The notes under the pieces are model-generated. The model saw only the letters and a list, made by a program, of their open reading frames with translations. It was not told the DNA's origin and did no database searches. The position numbers and the translations under genes were made by a program. Below are positions 10,261 to 20,283 of a stretch of DNA of 64,000 nucleotides, piece after piece. Within the stretch, counting starts at the first letter, position 1. Each line of letters begins with the position of its first letter. The DNA is from Diatrype stigma (Eukaryota; Ascomycota; Sordariomycetes; Xylariales; Diatrypaceae). The stretch covers positions 186,001 to 250,000 of the forward strand of contig JAKJXP020000002.1 of assembly GCA_022225965.2 (NCBI GenBank), given 5' to 3'.

Positions 10261-11211
10261 GGGCGTTATGTCCTTGTTGTCTTTGATTTTAAGAGGTTAT
10301 AATACGAGTAACGATCTCGAAGTCGAACATGCGAACCTCTGTAGCCTGTAGGTATGGCTAGAGTCCACTGAGTAGGGCATAGGTGCGGAGAGTCCAATAC
10401 ATCATACCAATGTTGTAGGAATGGACCAAGGGCTCCGACTAACCACAACGCATTATTCAACACATTATTCAATAGACAACTCGCATAATCCGGATGTGTA
10501 AAATCCGGCATACAACCGAAGGCTGCCTTAAATACCTAGATACAGAGCCTACACATCAAGCTAAAGTGGAGGTGCAGTTCTACGATGTCCCCTCGGGATC
10601 GTGGTCCATCCGCCAAAACTGATGTTACCGAAAAACAGCCATCTTGTGGAAGCTGAATAAGGGGGAAGCAAGACAACCTTTCGACGGTACTGGGTTCGAC
10701 ACCCGGTACCAGGGCTTTTGCTCTTTTTTTATTCTATTTTTTTTTTTTTTTTCCTTCTTTCCTCCCACCCATCTCTTCTTCCGTTCTTCGTTCCTTTGTA
10801 CTCCGTACCTTCGGCCTCTCTTCCATTCTGCCATTGGTTTCACATAACTTTGACGCCCGTTTCTTTGCAGCACAACTGGTATCACGGTATTCATCGTCCT
10901 TATTGGCTGGGGTGCCCAAGCAGAAGAGTTTTTTCGGCAACCTTGCAATCTGCAGCCATTCTACACGACGCGACCTCTAATACCTGGTTGCCTAGTAAAC
11001 AAACCCGACACCTTACTTTTGCGCATTCGACATTCACTTACTGCACTTTTACCTACCTGTCTACCCAATACACTGGTACTCATTAAATCAAGTTGGAGGT
11101 CAAAAGCAGTGCCCTGTTTGACACCATCATCTGTTATTGTACCCTCCCAATCGGTTTTGATTGTACTCCAACTGGTCATTCCCTCACCATTCCCCTTTCA
11201 ACTGGGTCGCC
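10261..11211. other. Intergenic with B-box hairpin and poly-T tract
   Basis: No credible coding sequence. It contains a hairpin at 10686-10710 with an exact B-box-like loop and a T-rich tract with a long T run at about 10722-10760, annotated separately. The C/T-rich part from about 10740 to 11200 is likely promoter and 5' leader of the gene starting at 11212. Confidence 0.4.
10686..10761 (+). ncRNA. tRNA T-arm-like hairpin followed by a T run (Pol III fragment?)
   Basis: GGTACTGGGT and ACCCGGTACC pair over 10 bp (one G-T pair) around the loop TCGAC. The segment GGTTCGACACC fits the Pol III B-box consensus. A T-rich run starts about 10 nt downstream and could terminate Pol III. No pairing 5' acceptor arm or convincing A box was found upstream, so this is at most a tRNA fragment or tRNA-derived repeat end. 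Confidence 0.3.
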
Positions 11212-12051
11212 ATGGCCAGTCCTCACCCAGAAGCGGCTGCGAGCCATACGGAAGCTCGAGATCACGATGCTGTCGTGACACCGTCGCTGGTACGTTTTGT
11301 CATCGATGAATGGATTACCCAGTAACTAATCAGTGTATAGGATACACTGATTGTCCCATACGAAGCGGACGACAGTCGTATAATTAAGATTCAAGGTCTC
11401 CTTGAGGATGAGTGCAATGCGATCAGGGACAATTATGAGAAAGTCCAAGATTCCCCGACCTATCCCGACAATGACTCGAAACGCATCCTATCTCAGTACA
11501 GGGAGACATTCAGGCTACGCCTACAGAAGATCGAAGAGACCCTTGCCCTGGCTGAAGCGATAATCGATGACACTGATGAGGGATTGGCACAGCGACTTCA
11601 AGTTGAGTTCCATAGCTACGGAACAGTCTGTAGCATGTCGCAAGAGGGACGAACAAGTGGGGGGCACTTGTCGACGCCGAACGTGTCCATAGGTCTCTAT
11701 GACTCCAGCGGTGCTCTGAAGGTTGAAGCGACACTGTCGAACGAGTCTGGGCCTGATGGGCATACTTACATCATTCTTGCAACACAACAAAATGCGGCGA
11801 TTTTGCATCGCGTTTATGCTCAGCTGCTTCGTCGCAAGTTGGATCTTGTCAATGAATATGCCTCGGTAGACCATCGAATGCGTCATGGTCACCGACGACC
11901 TCAGCCGTACGAAGCAAAAAGGTTCCTGAGTATTCCCTCCATTGCTTCGTCCCTTCAACTCGACTCATGGATCATTCCCAAGGGGCAGCCTTCCAGCCAA
12001 GGAGTGGCCAAGAAGCATCTCGTATACATCGCACGATCCAGCGTGGCTTAG
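11212..12051 (+). CDS. Unknown protein, first part of an ORF interrupted by an in-frame TAG
   Basis: Two exons: 11212-11289 (26 codons) and 11341 onward, joined across a 51-nt intron (donor GTACGT, acceptor TATAG, CTAAT branch). The reading frame runs to a TAG at 12049-12051, giving 262 aa. The same frame then continues open for another 152 codons to 12510. The protein is helical and charged (for example KIQGLLEDECNAIRDNYEKV) and shows no family I recognise. Either the protein ends here, or the TAG is removed by an unrecognised frame-neutral intron, or the gene has a nonsense mutation. Candidate donors in the right phase with acceptor GCTTAG at 12051 exist (GTAGAC at 11866, GTGGCC at 12004) but are poor. 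Confidence 0.55.
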
Positions 12052-12510
12052 GGAGCCATGTACCGCGAAGCCACCGAGGGCCTGCGAGTCAGAAAGGAAG
12101 ATCTCGAGGACACGGATCTGGTTTTCTTCGAAACCGAAAACGCGTTGGAAGTGGTATTCAACGCGCTAATCCAGATCAAGCGCATTGTCCATCAAAAGGA
12201 TCCTGATCCTCGAAGACCGTCGGTCCGAGGTGTGCAACGGTCTTTGGGTAGGGTGAACCCGAACCGGGAGCCTCTGGGACGCAATCGCTTGTTGGGTCAG
12301 AGAGACAGGAGCATGTCACCCGCTCAGAATACCCGCGCGAACATTCGTGTTCGCGACCCAACACCTCCCCGCTCTACGCGTTTTCCGGAAACCAGAGTCC
12401 TGGCGCGTAGGGATGCGGGTGCCAATGACCTGGACGTGATAGCGCTCTACAAAGATCGAAAGGGACACGATGCCATTGTCATCAAGAAGGAGAGCGATCT
12501 CTTCCGATAG
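12052..12510 (+). pseudogene. In-frame continuation of the TAG-interrupted unknown gene
   Basis: 152 codons in the same frame as the preceding exon, ending in TAG at 12508-12510. The first ATG, at 12058, is only 6 nt after the interrupting stop. The peptide is rich in Arg, Pro, Asp and Ser (for example NTRANIRVRDPTPPRSTRFP). It starts with a continuation that looks like part of the upstream helical region (TEGLRVRKEDLEDTDLVFFE). It is best read as the C-terminal part of one gene, disrupted or incompletely spliced, rather than as an independent gene. The last 60 nt form one arm of a long inverted repeat. Confidence 0.45.
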
Positions 12511-12549
12511 CTAATCTGATGATGATGGCATCAAGTCCCTTTCGATCTT
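12452..12549. repeat. Long inverted repeat spanning the 3' end of the unknown gene
   Basis: Arms 12452-12484 and 12517-12549 pair at about 29 of 33 positions, the core being GATCGAAAGGGAC with GATGCCAT and TCATCA. They are separated by a 32-nt loop that contains the stop codon at 12508-12510. In RNA this would be a stable hairpin over the end of the reading frame. Confidence 0.8.
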
Positions 12550-13379
12550 GCGCAATCCCCTAGCGTCTTCATCGGGACCCTGGGATCGCCAGGTGACAAG
12601 CGTTCTGGATGAGGGGAAAGCCCAAGGAGACTGGGTTCGTGTAGAGGATGGTGTTGCACCAAGAATGTGTTACAGGCTGTAGCCTTAGGTTGGAATCGGA
12701 CTTGCAGCAAGCCGGTTCCTGGCGTTTGTATTTAGCTCTGGCAGAGCAACTGCTGCTTTAATTATTTCCTTTGTTGTCTTTCCTAGCTTTGTATAATTAT
12801 TTTGTCTCTACATCTTGCCTTTTGTCTACGTGTCTGTGACCCTTCACAACATGTGTATGTAAAGATACGCCCAACAACTCCCTCTCATACGATGTGTTTT
12901 CGATAGTAGTGAATGCCAAACTTTATACACACTATAAATACTCCAGCTAATCCAGGCTCGCACTCGTGAGGTTCCCTGTCGTAGCATCTGCCAAGACACA
13001 ACGGGCTTCTACCCTCCGCAGTTCTGAAGTCGCGAACCACTAGCACCCACGACGGACAGGGAACCTCCACCAATACGACTGAAGGAGGCCTCGCATCCAA
13101 TCATTCCTTGCTATCTTGTTGTATGCCTTCGTGGGATGATGATAGGTAGTAGTGACAGTACTCACACATGATTGCGGAGAGTAGCGTGCTCAAGAAGTGA
13201 CCTGTACCTGCTCTTTGGTCTGTATGTCAAACCCCTCCAACGGGATCGCCATATATAATACTATGCTTGACCACCTGTGTTTACGCAGTAGTTCCTTTCC
13301 CTGTATCTATCAGCCAGATCTAACCTAGATCTTTAACCAATTGGTTGCGCTTCAACCCACTCCTCGTTCGTTCGTAAAT
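12550..13379. other. Intergenic between the interrupted gene and the AA9 gene
   Basis: No supported gene. A 13-bp perfect inverted repeat (GAGGTTCCCTGTC at 12968-12980, its complement at 13055-13067) lies here. A TATA-like element upstream of the AA9 gene is listed separately. Confidence 0.45.
13252..13258 (+). promoter_or_regulatory. TATA-like box upstream of the AA9 LPMO gene
   Basis: TATATAA about 120 bp upstream of the start codon at 13380, a plausible distance for a fungal core promoter. Assigned by motif and position only. Confidence 0.4.
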
Positions 13380-14568
13380 ATGGTCCAACTCACCAACTTA
13401 GCTATCTTCCTCAGTGCCGCGGGCCTTGTAGCCGGACACGGGTACCTCAAGAGCATCGTCGTCAATGGCGAATCCTATCTAGCTTGGCAGGTCGGCCAAG
13501 ATGACTACGTCACCCCAACCCCTGAACGATACGCGCGAAAGCTGGTGGATAATGGTCCTGTTCCTGACTTCACTACAGCAGATATAACGTAACTATGGTG
13601 ACCCTAGGCTTGAGGATCTTGTCTGTCAGTGGACTGACAAGACGACCAGGTGCGGCGCCGGTGGAAACATTCCTGCCGCTAAGAGCATCGACCTGAAAGC
13701 GGGAGACCAAGTGTAGGGCATTCACCCAATCTCAGGCGTCCTGGTACTCTCTTATCCGTGGCTTTCCGGGCTGACTTGCGCGCACTTCAGCGACTTCGTC
13801 TGGGACCAGTGGGGAAGTTCCCACAGCGGTCCGGTATTCACGTCAGTCTTCCCAGGCATTATCCAACCCGCATCAGCATAAAGAACGATGTCAGCCCGTT
13901 CAATGGCAGGAGCGCAGTACTTTGACTATCACCTAACTCTTCCTGGGGATACAGATACATCGCCCGATGCGCCAACGACGACTGCCAGACCTTCAAGGGC
14001 GACACGGGGGACATCTGGGTCAAGATCGACCAGCTGGCTTACAACCCGTCGGGGACGCCGCCGTGGGCGTCGGACCTATTGCGCGAGCAAGGGGCGAAGT
14101 GGTCCGTCGTCGTCCCGCCCGCGCTCGCGCCCGGCGCCTACCTGCTGCGCCACGAGATCCTCGGGTTGCACGTCGCCGGGACGCGCATGGGCGCCCAGTT
14201 CTACCCCTCCTGCACGCAGATCCGCGTGACCGAGGGCGGCGCGGCCGAGCTGCCGGCGGGCGTGGCGCTGCCCGGCGCCTACGATCCGGATGATGCGGAA
14301 GGGGTGCGTTACGTTTTCCTTTCCTTCCCTTTCCACCTTCACTTACTTGATTTCTTCTACCTAATGAGCGGGACGTCGTCTCATACCAGCTTTGCACTCG
14401 GAATGAGGGATAGGGGAATGCTGATTGACTGACTGACTGATGTGACGTTGGTTCATACAGATACTCGTAGAGCTCTGGAGAGTTAATCAGGGCTTGGTCA
14501 ACTACACGGCTCCCGGCGGCTCGGTCTGGAGCGAGGCCGCGCCGAACGCGAACCGTCCTGGGCCTTAG
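13380..14568 (+). CDS. AA9 lytic polysaccharide monooxygenase (former GH61)
   Basis: Secreted copper enzyme that oxidatively cleaves cellulose or related beta-glucans. Five exons: 13380-13588, 13650-13712, 13791-13841, 13955-14303 and 14461-14568 (259 aa). The signal peptide MVQLTNLAIFLSAAGLVAG is followed directly by His20, which becomes the N-terminal His of the copper brace. The second brace His is in SSHSGP (residue 102) and the axial Tyr in GAQFYPSC (residue 191). DQWGSSHSGPVFTYIARC and LRHEILGLH are standard AA9 blocks. ITCG and YPSC supply a likely disulfide pair. No CBM1 or long linker follows. All exon joins keep phase, and intron 3 has a CTAAC branch 20 nt before its acceptor. No single long ORF covers the gene, so unspliced reading would miss it. 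Confidence 0.93.
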
Positions 14569-15096
14569 CCAGAGAAAGGTGACATCTTCTAGGTAACATA
14601 ACATACGCGATGATGCGGCAGCCTGCAATACATGATCTATGAAGTTGCTGCTATCAAGAGTGTGGTACCTGTTAGTTGCCGTTCTTTCAGTAGATTCCCA
14701 TCAAACAGGCGCCATCTCCAAGATTCTGGCATAGCAAAGGCAATTTCCACGTGGCTGTAAAAAGGGTCTAATCCATTCAGTAACAGACAGTGCGTATATA
14801 TTGATAGATGGTCTATGCAGTATATTTCTATACAGAACAAAGGGCAACAAAGGGTATCAAAGGGTAAACAGTAGCATGTACAAGACAAAGTGACTAAACA
14901 CTTTGAGAACTAAGTGTAGGTTTTGGTGTGGATGGGTTGGATAGAGCGTAGACTTGGCTTGCAGTGGAAAGGGGGTGGGGGGTGGACAAAGACTGGGTTC
15001 AGTCACCACGCAACAAACATGCTTAGATGTCGCGAATGAAAAATGGCCAGTCAAAGAAAGAACATCGTCATTGAGGATGCTCCCTGATCTGTCGCA
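14569..15096. other. Intergenic between convergent AA9 and unknown-protein genes
   Basis: Shared 3' flank of convergent genes. AT-rich, with no ORF of interest and no repeat noted. Confidence 0.4.
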
Positions 15097-16533
15097 TCAC
15101 CACCCACCAACCATTTCCACGTCCGGATCCTCCTCCCCCTCCACATCCATGGGGTCCTCCACGTCCATGGGGTCGCCCTCCATCTCCCAGAACTGGAGCG
15201 CGCTCCTGCGGGTGCGGCGCGTGGCCTCCTGGCGCAGGAGCAGCAGGATCAGGCCCTCGTACAGGTCGAGGCGGGTGCCGGGGCGGGCGAAGCGCTCCGT
15301 GGCCCACTCGCGGCGGCCCGACTGCACGCGCGCGTGCTCGCACAGGAGCACGAAGCGCGCGATGTGGTCGGCCCGCGTGAAGTGGTGCTTGTCGGCGATG
15401 ACGAAGCCGCACCTGCCGCACCGGGGCCCGCACTCGCCGCTGTTCTCGTCGAAGATCCAGTACCTCAGGGGGGCGTTGCTGTTATCGCCGGTGTGGTTCC
15501 CGGCGCTGGCATCAGCGTGAGCACCATTCGGCTCCCGGCCGAGGTAGACATCCCTATCGTCCAGAACGGGGTCCAATTCGACGTCGTCATCGCTAGAATC
15601 GTCTTCATCGCTAGAATCGTCGAAACTAGGCCGATGTTCACGGAAATAGCTGACATCCATATCGGTATCCCCGACTCCGCTTGAAGCGTTACCACCGTGC
15701 CAAGGGCGACTGTGATTCTGACCACCACCACGCAAACCACCACGGAAACCACGCCCACCACCACCACCACCACCACCACCACCACCTCCTCCTCCCCCTC
15801 CCCCTCTCCCAACAACGAAATCATCCGCCTCCACCCCCGACCCATCACCAGGACACCCCAGCGCTCCGGGCCCACCATACGCTTCAGCCGCCCAAGAAGG
15901 GTGACCGGCGCCGTCCGACCAGTAGCCGTAGGGGGGCCCCTTGGCCACGAGGTCGCGCAGCCAGCGAAGGCGGGGACTGTGGCGCCAGGGGCGGCGCCAC
16001 GCCGCCGCCGTCCACGTCCCTCCCGCGGAGAGGAAGTGGTCGCCGACGGCGCCGATCAGCTCGCGCGCGCACCAGCGCACCTCGTCGGACCGCAGGAAGG
16101 CCTTGAGGGCCGCGGCGTCGACGCGCGTGTGGTGCGCCAGGTACGCCAGGTCCCGGTCGCTGGCGGCGTCGTCGACATCGTCTTCCCCGTTGCCGTTGCC
16201 GTTGTTGGCGGCAGCAGTGGCAGACGGGACGGGTACTTCGATGTACACGGGCACCTGAACCTCGACGCGGTAGGGCACGGGGACCTGCTGGATCTGCACG
16301 GGGTTGTGGTGGTGGAAGCGGGCGTCGCCGAGGAAGCGGGCCGCCGCCTCGTTGGCCGCCTGCTGCGCCCCGTAGGCGTTGATGATCTGCCACAGCCAGA
16401 CGGCGCGCTCCCGGTTCGGCTCGACCTCGATCTCCCGCAGGGCCTGCTGGAAGTCCGCCGTGGAGATGAGGGGGAAGGCGGGGGCGAGGGCGGTGAAGCT
16501 ACCGCCGCCGTTGTAATTAAAATTGGTAGTCAT
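15097..16533 (-). CDS. Unknown protein with Gly-rich/RGG tract and a C-terminal module shared with the 22366-23058 gene
   Basis: Single-exon ORF of 478 residues. Residues about 1-60 are helical (NRERAVWLWQIINAYG). The middle contains a poly-Gly run of 18 or so residues next to RGF/RGG motifs, typical of flexible RNA-binding tails. Further on are a Ser/Asp-rich acidic stretch, a possible zinc knuckle (CGPRCGRCGF) and the module HFTRADHIARFVLLCEHARV with RREWATERF. A similar module (SDHLTRFILLTEKSRLRA, SRWQTRD) occurs in the gene at 22366-23058. The C-terminus has acidic repeats around DPMDVE. I know no function. The Gly run corresponds to a CCA/CCT-rich trinucleotide tract that may vary in length. 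Confidence 0.65.
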   Translation of the reverse strand: MTTNFNYNGGGSFTALAPAFPLISTADFQQALREIEVEPNRERAVWLWQIINAYGAQQAANEAAARFLGDARFHHHNPVQIQQVPVPYRVEVQVPVYIEVPVPSATAAANNGNGNGEDDVDDAASDRDLAYLAHHTRVDAAALKAFLRSDEVRWCARELIGAVGDHFLSAGGTWTAAAWRRPWRHSPRLRWLRDLVAKGPPYGYWSDGAGHPSWAAEAYGGPGALGCPGDGSGVEADDFVVGRGGGGGGGGGGGGGGGGGRGFRGGLRGGGQNHSRPWHGGNASSGVGDTDMDVSYFREHRPSFDDSSDEDDSSDDDVELDPVLDDRDVYLGREPNGAHADASAGNHTGDNSNAPLRYWIFDENSGECGPRCGRCGFVIADKHHFTRADHIARFVLLCEHARVQSGRREWATERFARPGTRLDLYEGLILLLLRQEATRRTRRSALQFWEMEGDPMDVEDPMDVEGEEDPDVEMVGGW

Positions 16534-17128
16534 CTTTCTTTTCTTACTGTTATTATGATCCCTTGTTCTTATTATCGGTGGTCACACAATGGCATACGCG
16601 AGGAGGGAGGGGTAGGGAAAATTGCAAATGAAAGAGCCTGTTCCTTATATAGGAGCCTGCCACAACATCGCATTATGGAACACATAGTCTGTTTGAACCA
16701 AAACAGGGAGGAATGTATGGTAGGGGAATTGTGTTGTTATAGCGAACCAAGTCTGTGTTTCCGAACAATGCCTTTGAGCACGGACTGTTGCTCCGAGTCG
16801 GGGGGTAAGGGGGGGAAGGGAAATGTTGAGAACGTACCAACACAGTAGCCAGTAATTGGCATTATACTAAGATCGATTCACTGGAGAACCTTGGACGAGG
16901 GAATCGATTGAGATTAATACATTATTTTTCTTAGATACGCCCAATATGGCACGTATCTCGATGGATAGAAACATTACACGTAGATTCGTCCCTAATCTTC
17001 TGCCTGATCAAAGGGGGGTAGACAAGATAGGTGTGTTCCTCTATATCCCAAATACCCTTCATGCTCATGAACTTGTCATCAAAGGCAGCGAATTCGGTGA
17101 GACACTTAGCATCGAAGGGTCCCTTCCA
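16534..17128. other. Intergenic upstream of the Gly-rich unknown gene
   Basis: Likely promoter of the minus-strand gene ending upstream at 16533 and 3' flank of the 2EXR gene. No ORF or motif of note. Confidence 0.4.
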
Positions 17129-19054
17129 TTACCACTCATCCTCATTACCACCATCTGATTCTTCCTCGGCCATATCCATGACGAGTTCGTTTCCGGAGAC
17201 ATCCTCGTCGTCCCCGTAGGCCTCTCCTTCGACTAGGCCGTCGTCATCCTCAGCATCCTGGTAGAAACTTTCACTACCACCAGCATCTTCAGAACCTGAG
17301 TCGAGGCCGTCCTGGGGAACTGGGTTGTCCGATCGGAAAAGTCGAAGCCTCTCGGCGAGAGACATGGGCTTTATGTCTTCTTGTTCTTCTTCCTCATCCG
17401 AATCCTCCGCCGAGTCGTCATCGGCAGCCGCATCGCTCTCCTCAATCCCGGAACCCTTGCTCTTGGTGTTGGCTCCGTTGTCGTCGTCGTCGTCGTCGGA
17501 GTCATCTGAATCAGACAGCACAACACGCCCAGGGCGACGATTGGGTTGTCGCGTCTGCTTCCCCGCCGGTTTTTCTCTAGGCTCATCCGCAGGCTCATCT
17601 TCAGAATCCGAAGACACGACTTGGCGCCGCGGTCGTTTGATTTTGCGTGTGGGTTCTTCGTCAGGATCGGATTCCTCGTCGGAATCGGAGTCGTCGGGAA
17701 CGTCATGTTTTGGGGGCTCTGGTTCCAGGCTTGAAAAATCTCCTGTCAGATCAACGACCCCGGAGAAGGCCACCACATCGCGTTGGGGTGAAAAGCCGTT
17801 GAAAGCCGAGCCACCTTCATCCTCATCGTCGGAGCTATCTCGAACCACCAGATCATCGAGGCCTGCCTCATCTTCGTCGCTCTCATCAATCGTAGCATCA
17901 TCAATGCCTTCGCTTTCGTACTCATCCTCCTCAGACGACTCGTCTCCTGATTCCGAACTTGATTCTGAATCCCAGGCTGCATCCGGGTCGGTCAGTGCTT
18001 TCGCTCTTAAGCGATGATACCGCCGTGCGCCGTCATAGGACGAAAACAGCACCATGGGCCATAATTCGACGCCCTTCTCGCCAGCTCCGTTGGTACTACG
18101 GCTTAAGCGGATGTCCTTTGGTATCTCCTTTTCAGCGTATTCGGGGTGTTTCTCCAAATTAGGCCAGCAGTATACCGCTTCCATGTCTTCGCCTAAACCT
18201 GGCTCCTGTTCTTCGGTTTCGACGTGAAAGACATGGACCATATCAGATACGCACCACTTGAGGTTACGGGCGTGAAGATCAAAGGCGTCCCAGCAAGGGT
18301 ATACCTTCTGGAGGCTAGCAAAGTGGTGGAAGGGGAGATCGCCGAATATGTCTATCAAATGGATGTCAGGTTTGACTTCGAAAGCGAGATTCTTGACATG
18401 TTTCAGATCTCCGGCAATGTTTTCCCAGCGCGAAGATTCCCAGTCCATGGAGTCGGTCATCCAACCGAGAAAAATAATGTCTCTATCCTTATGGTATCGC
18501 ATAAACCCCTTTCTGTTCAAGATTGGAAGTGTGTCGGGATAGAACTTCAGCCCCATTTGACGGCTTTCGCGATGGACTTCCAGCAAGGTTCGTGCTGGCT
18601 CGGTCTGTTGCTCCAAGGTTCCGCTAGGCCACAAACAATCGCCCACGACATGAACATCAAAGACACGTGCAGGAGCTCTCAGGTCTAGGTCAAAGAACTC
18701 CCATACCCGTTGCCGCAGCTCAATTGGTAGGCGGCAGAACTGTGGGAAAAAGGTGTGATGGTTCTTATGCGACCAAGCACTCATTTGACCGTCGTCGTGG
18801 TCATCATCGTCATCATCGCTCTCCTGTTCATCTTCGCCGCCAGACTCGGAAGCTTCCAGGTCTAGTAGCGCGCCTGCACCAATGCTCCCCTCCTCCGAGT
18901 CCGACTCACCGGATTCGGCGGAGGAGGAGTCGGGTCTCTCCTCTTCCGAAGCAGTGTGGTCGTCATCGCGATCAGAGGAGTCCCCCATAGCGACTGCGGC
19001 GGCCTTGTCCGATGATTGAATAATGTCCGATTTTCCCATTGAAGTCTGGCGCAA
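17129..19054 (-). CDS. 2EXR-domain protein with long acidic Ser/Asp/Glu-rich tail
   Basis: Single-exon ORF of 641 residues. After an acidic N-terminus (about residues 25-92) comes FFPQFCRLPIELRQRVWEFF (about 102-121), the diagnostic start of the fungal 2EXR domain, which continues through LLEVHRESRQMGLKFYPDTL and GWMTDSMDWESS. The second half is low complexity with many SDSEDE/DDSDDD segments and basic islands (KIKRPRR), then MSLAERLRLFRSD near the C-terminus. 2EXR proteins form large families in filamentous ascomycetes and have no defined biochemical role. The acidic tail and basic islands suggest a nuclear, chromatin- or nucleolus-associated protein, which is inference. Confidence 0.8.
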   Translation of the reverse strand: MRQTSMGKSDIIQSSDKAAAVAMGDSSDRDDDHTASEEERPDSSSAESGESDSEEGSIGAGALLDLEASESGGEDEQESDDDDDDHDDGQMSAWSHKNHHTFFPQFCRLPIELRQRVWEFFDLDLRAPARVFDVHVVGDCLWPSGTLEQQTEPARTLLEVHRESRQMGLKFYPDTLPILNRKGFMRYHKDRDIIFLGWMTDSMDWESSRWENIAGDLKHVKNLAFEVKPDIHLIDIFGDLPFHHFASLQKVYPCWDAFDLHARNLKWCVSDMVHVFHVETEEQEPGLGEDMEAVYCWPNLEKHPEYAEKEIPKDIRLSRSTNGAGEKGVELWPMVLFSSYDGARRYHRLRAKALTDPDAAWDSESSSESGDESSEEDEYESEGIDDATIDESDEDEAGLDDLVVRDSSDDEDEGGSAFNGFSPQRDVVAFSGVVDLTGDFSSLEPEPPKHDVPDDSDSDEESDPDEEPTRKIKRPRRQVVSSDSEDEPADEPREKPAGKQTRQPNRRPGRVVLSDSDDSDDDDDDNGANTKSKGSGIEESDAAADDDSAEDSDEEEEQEDIKPMSLAERLRLFRSDNPVPQDGLDSGSEDAGGSESFYQDAEDDDGLVEGEAYGDDEDVSGNELVMDMAEEESDGGNEDEW

Positions 19055-20283
19055 TCAACCTTTTCAGAAATATGAGTCCGATAGCTGAGATATAGTAGAT
19101 AATAGGAATACTAGGTAAGGAAGGGAGTGGAGATAAGATCCGGAATGGCGTAGCTGGAATGATGAAGTCGCGTTTGGGTCAGATCTGGATGGACGTGAAG
19201 GTGCGATGTACGAAGTACGAAGTATGGCTGCGTGTGGCTGAAGCTAAAGCTACATAGGCATGCCTAGGGTGTTCATTCACTATTTAGGTAAGGGGTCCCT
19301 GCTCTAAGTAATGGATCGCGCGCTTGCCCGCCTGCCGCCTGCTTGCAGCTTACCCCACTGTCCCACTGCCCCACCACTTTAGCCACACGTAAGTACCGCG
19401 TTTGAAACATGTTGACATCAACTCGAAAGCATCACTTCGCATTCGTTCCAAGCATTTGTCCCAATAACCTTCATTAGTCCCCCGTAGGCCGTCAGACTTT
19501 CTCTAGCAGCATTCATAGAAGGAACGCGCATTTCCTAGTTGCTTATCAAACATTGAATTTGTTACTTAGCTCAGGAACCTTCATCAGACGCTACCCAAAT
19601 AAGCCCTCCGGAAAGGGAGAAGGGGAGGATTGATGCTCAAATAGGTACTTAGCATCCATGCGATGATATTATGAAATCAACCTAAACTCCGTTCGTCTAT
19701 TAAACTCCAGCATTCCCAGAAGACCTACTCTTTAAATACCTACCATAGCACGCGGAGAGGTATTTTAAAGGCCGACTTTGGCTGGGAAAGTGCTTTCATG
19801 AACGTTTTGCACCTGCCAAAAGGCTGTCAAAACGATTTCGAAATGATTTTCAGCTGAATAGACTCAAGGGAGCCTTTTTAAAACACCCCGCGCCCTAAGG
19901 TAGGTTTGTTCTTATTAATACGTTACTTACCTGCGATACAGTTCGGTACAACCTCAATATTGAAGTCTACCACCGGGGCGTCTAGCGAAATGGCTGTCAA
20001 TTTTCACCATAAGGTGGTGCATAGCCAGACATTCGAACACAACGCTCAAGCAGTCAAAAAGCGAGGCGGTTCCTCGACTGACCTTCTTAGCATGGTTATG
20101 TATTGGATAACTATATATACGAACGAAAACGTAATTGAAGCCTGCGCGCTTTTCACTCACAAAGTACCGACCCTAGGTAGCTACTCTGTAACTCACTGCA
20201 TTCCCTAACGAAACGTCATCATGATCCACCTAAGAAAGCCCAAGTACCTATGTAAGACTCCCCACCTAGCACTCGGCCTCCCC
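19055..20283. other. Intergenic between the 2EXR and GH30 genes
   Basis: 1.2 kb without a supported gene. It contains the presumed promoter of the minus-strand 2EXR gene next to 19055. Short AT-rich ORFs at 19906-20208 have no recognisable content. Confidence 0.4.

Noticed and set aside
13888..14293. Alternative-frame ORFs over AA9 exon 4
   Set aside because: Arg/Pro-rich shadow frames; the spliced frame restores the copper-brace residues and the conserved AA9 blocks.
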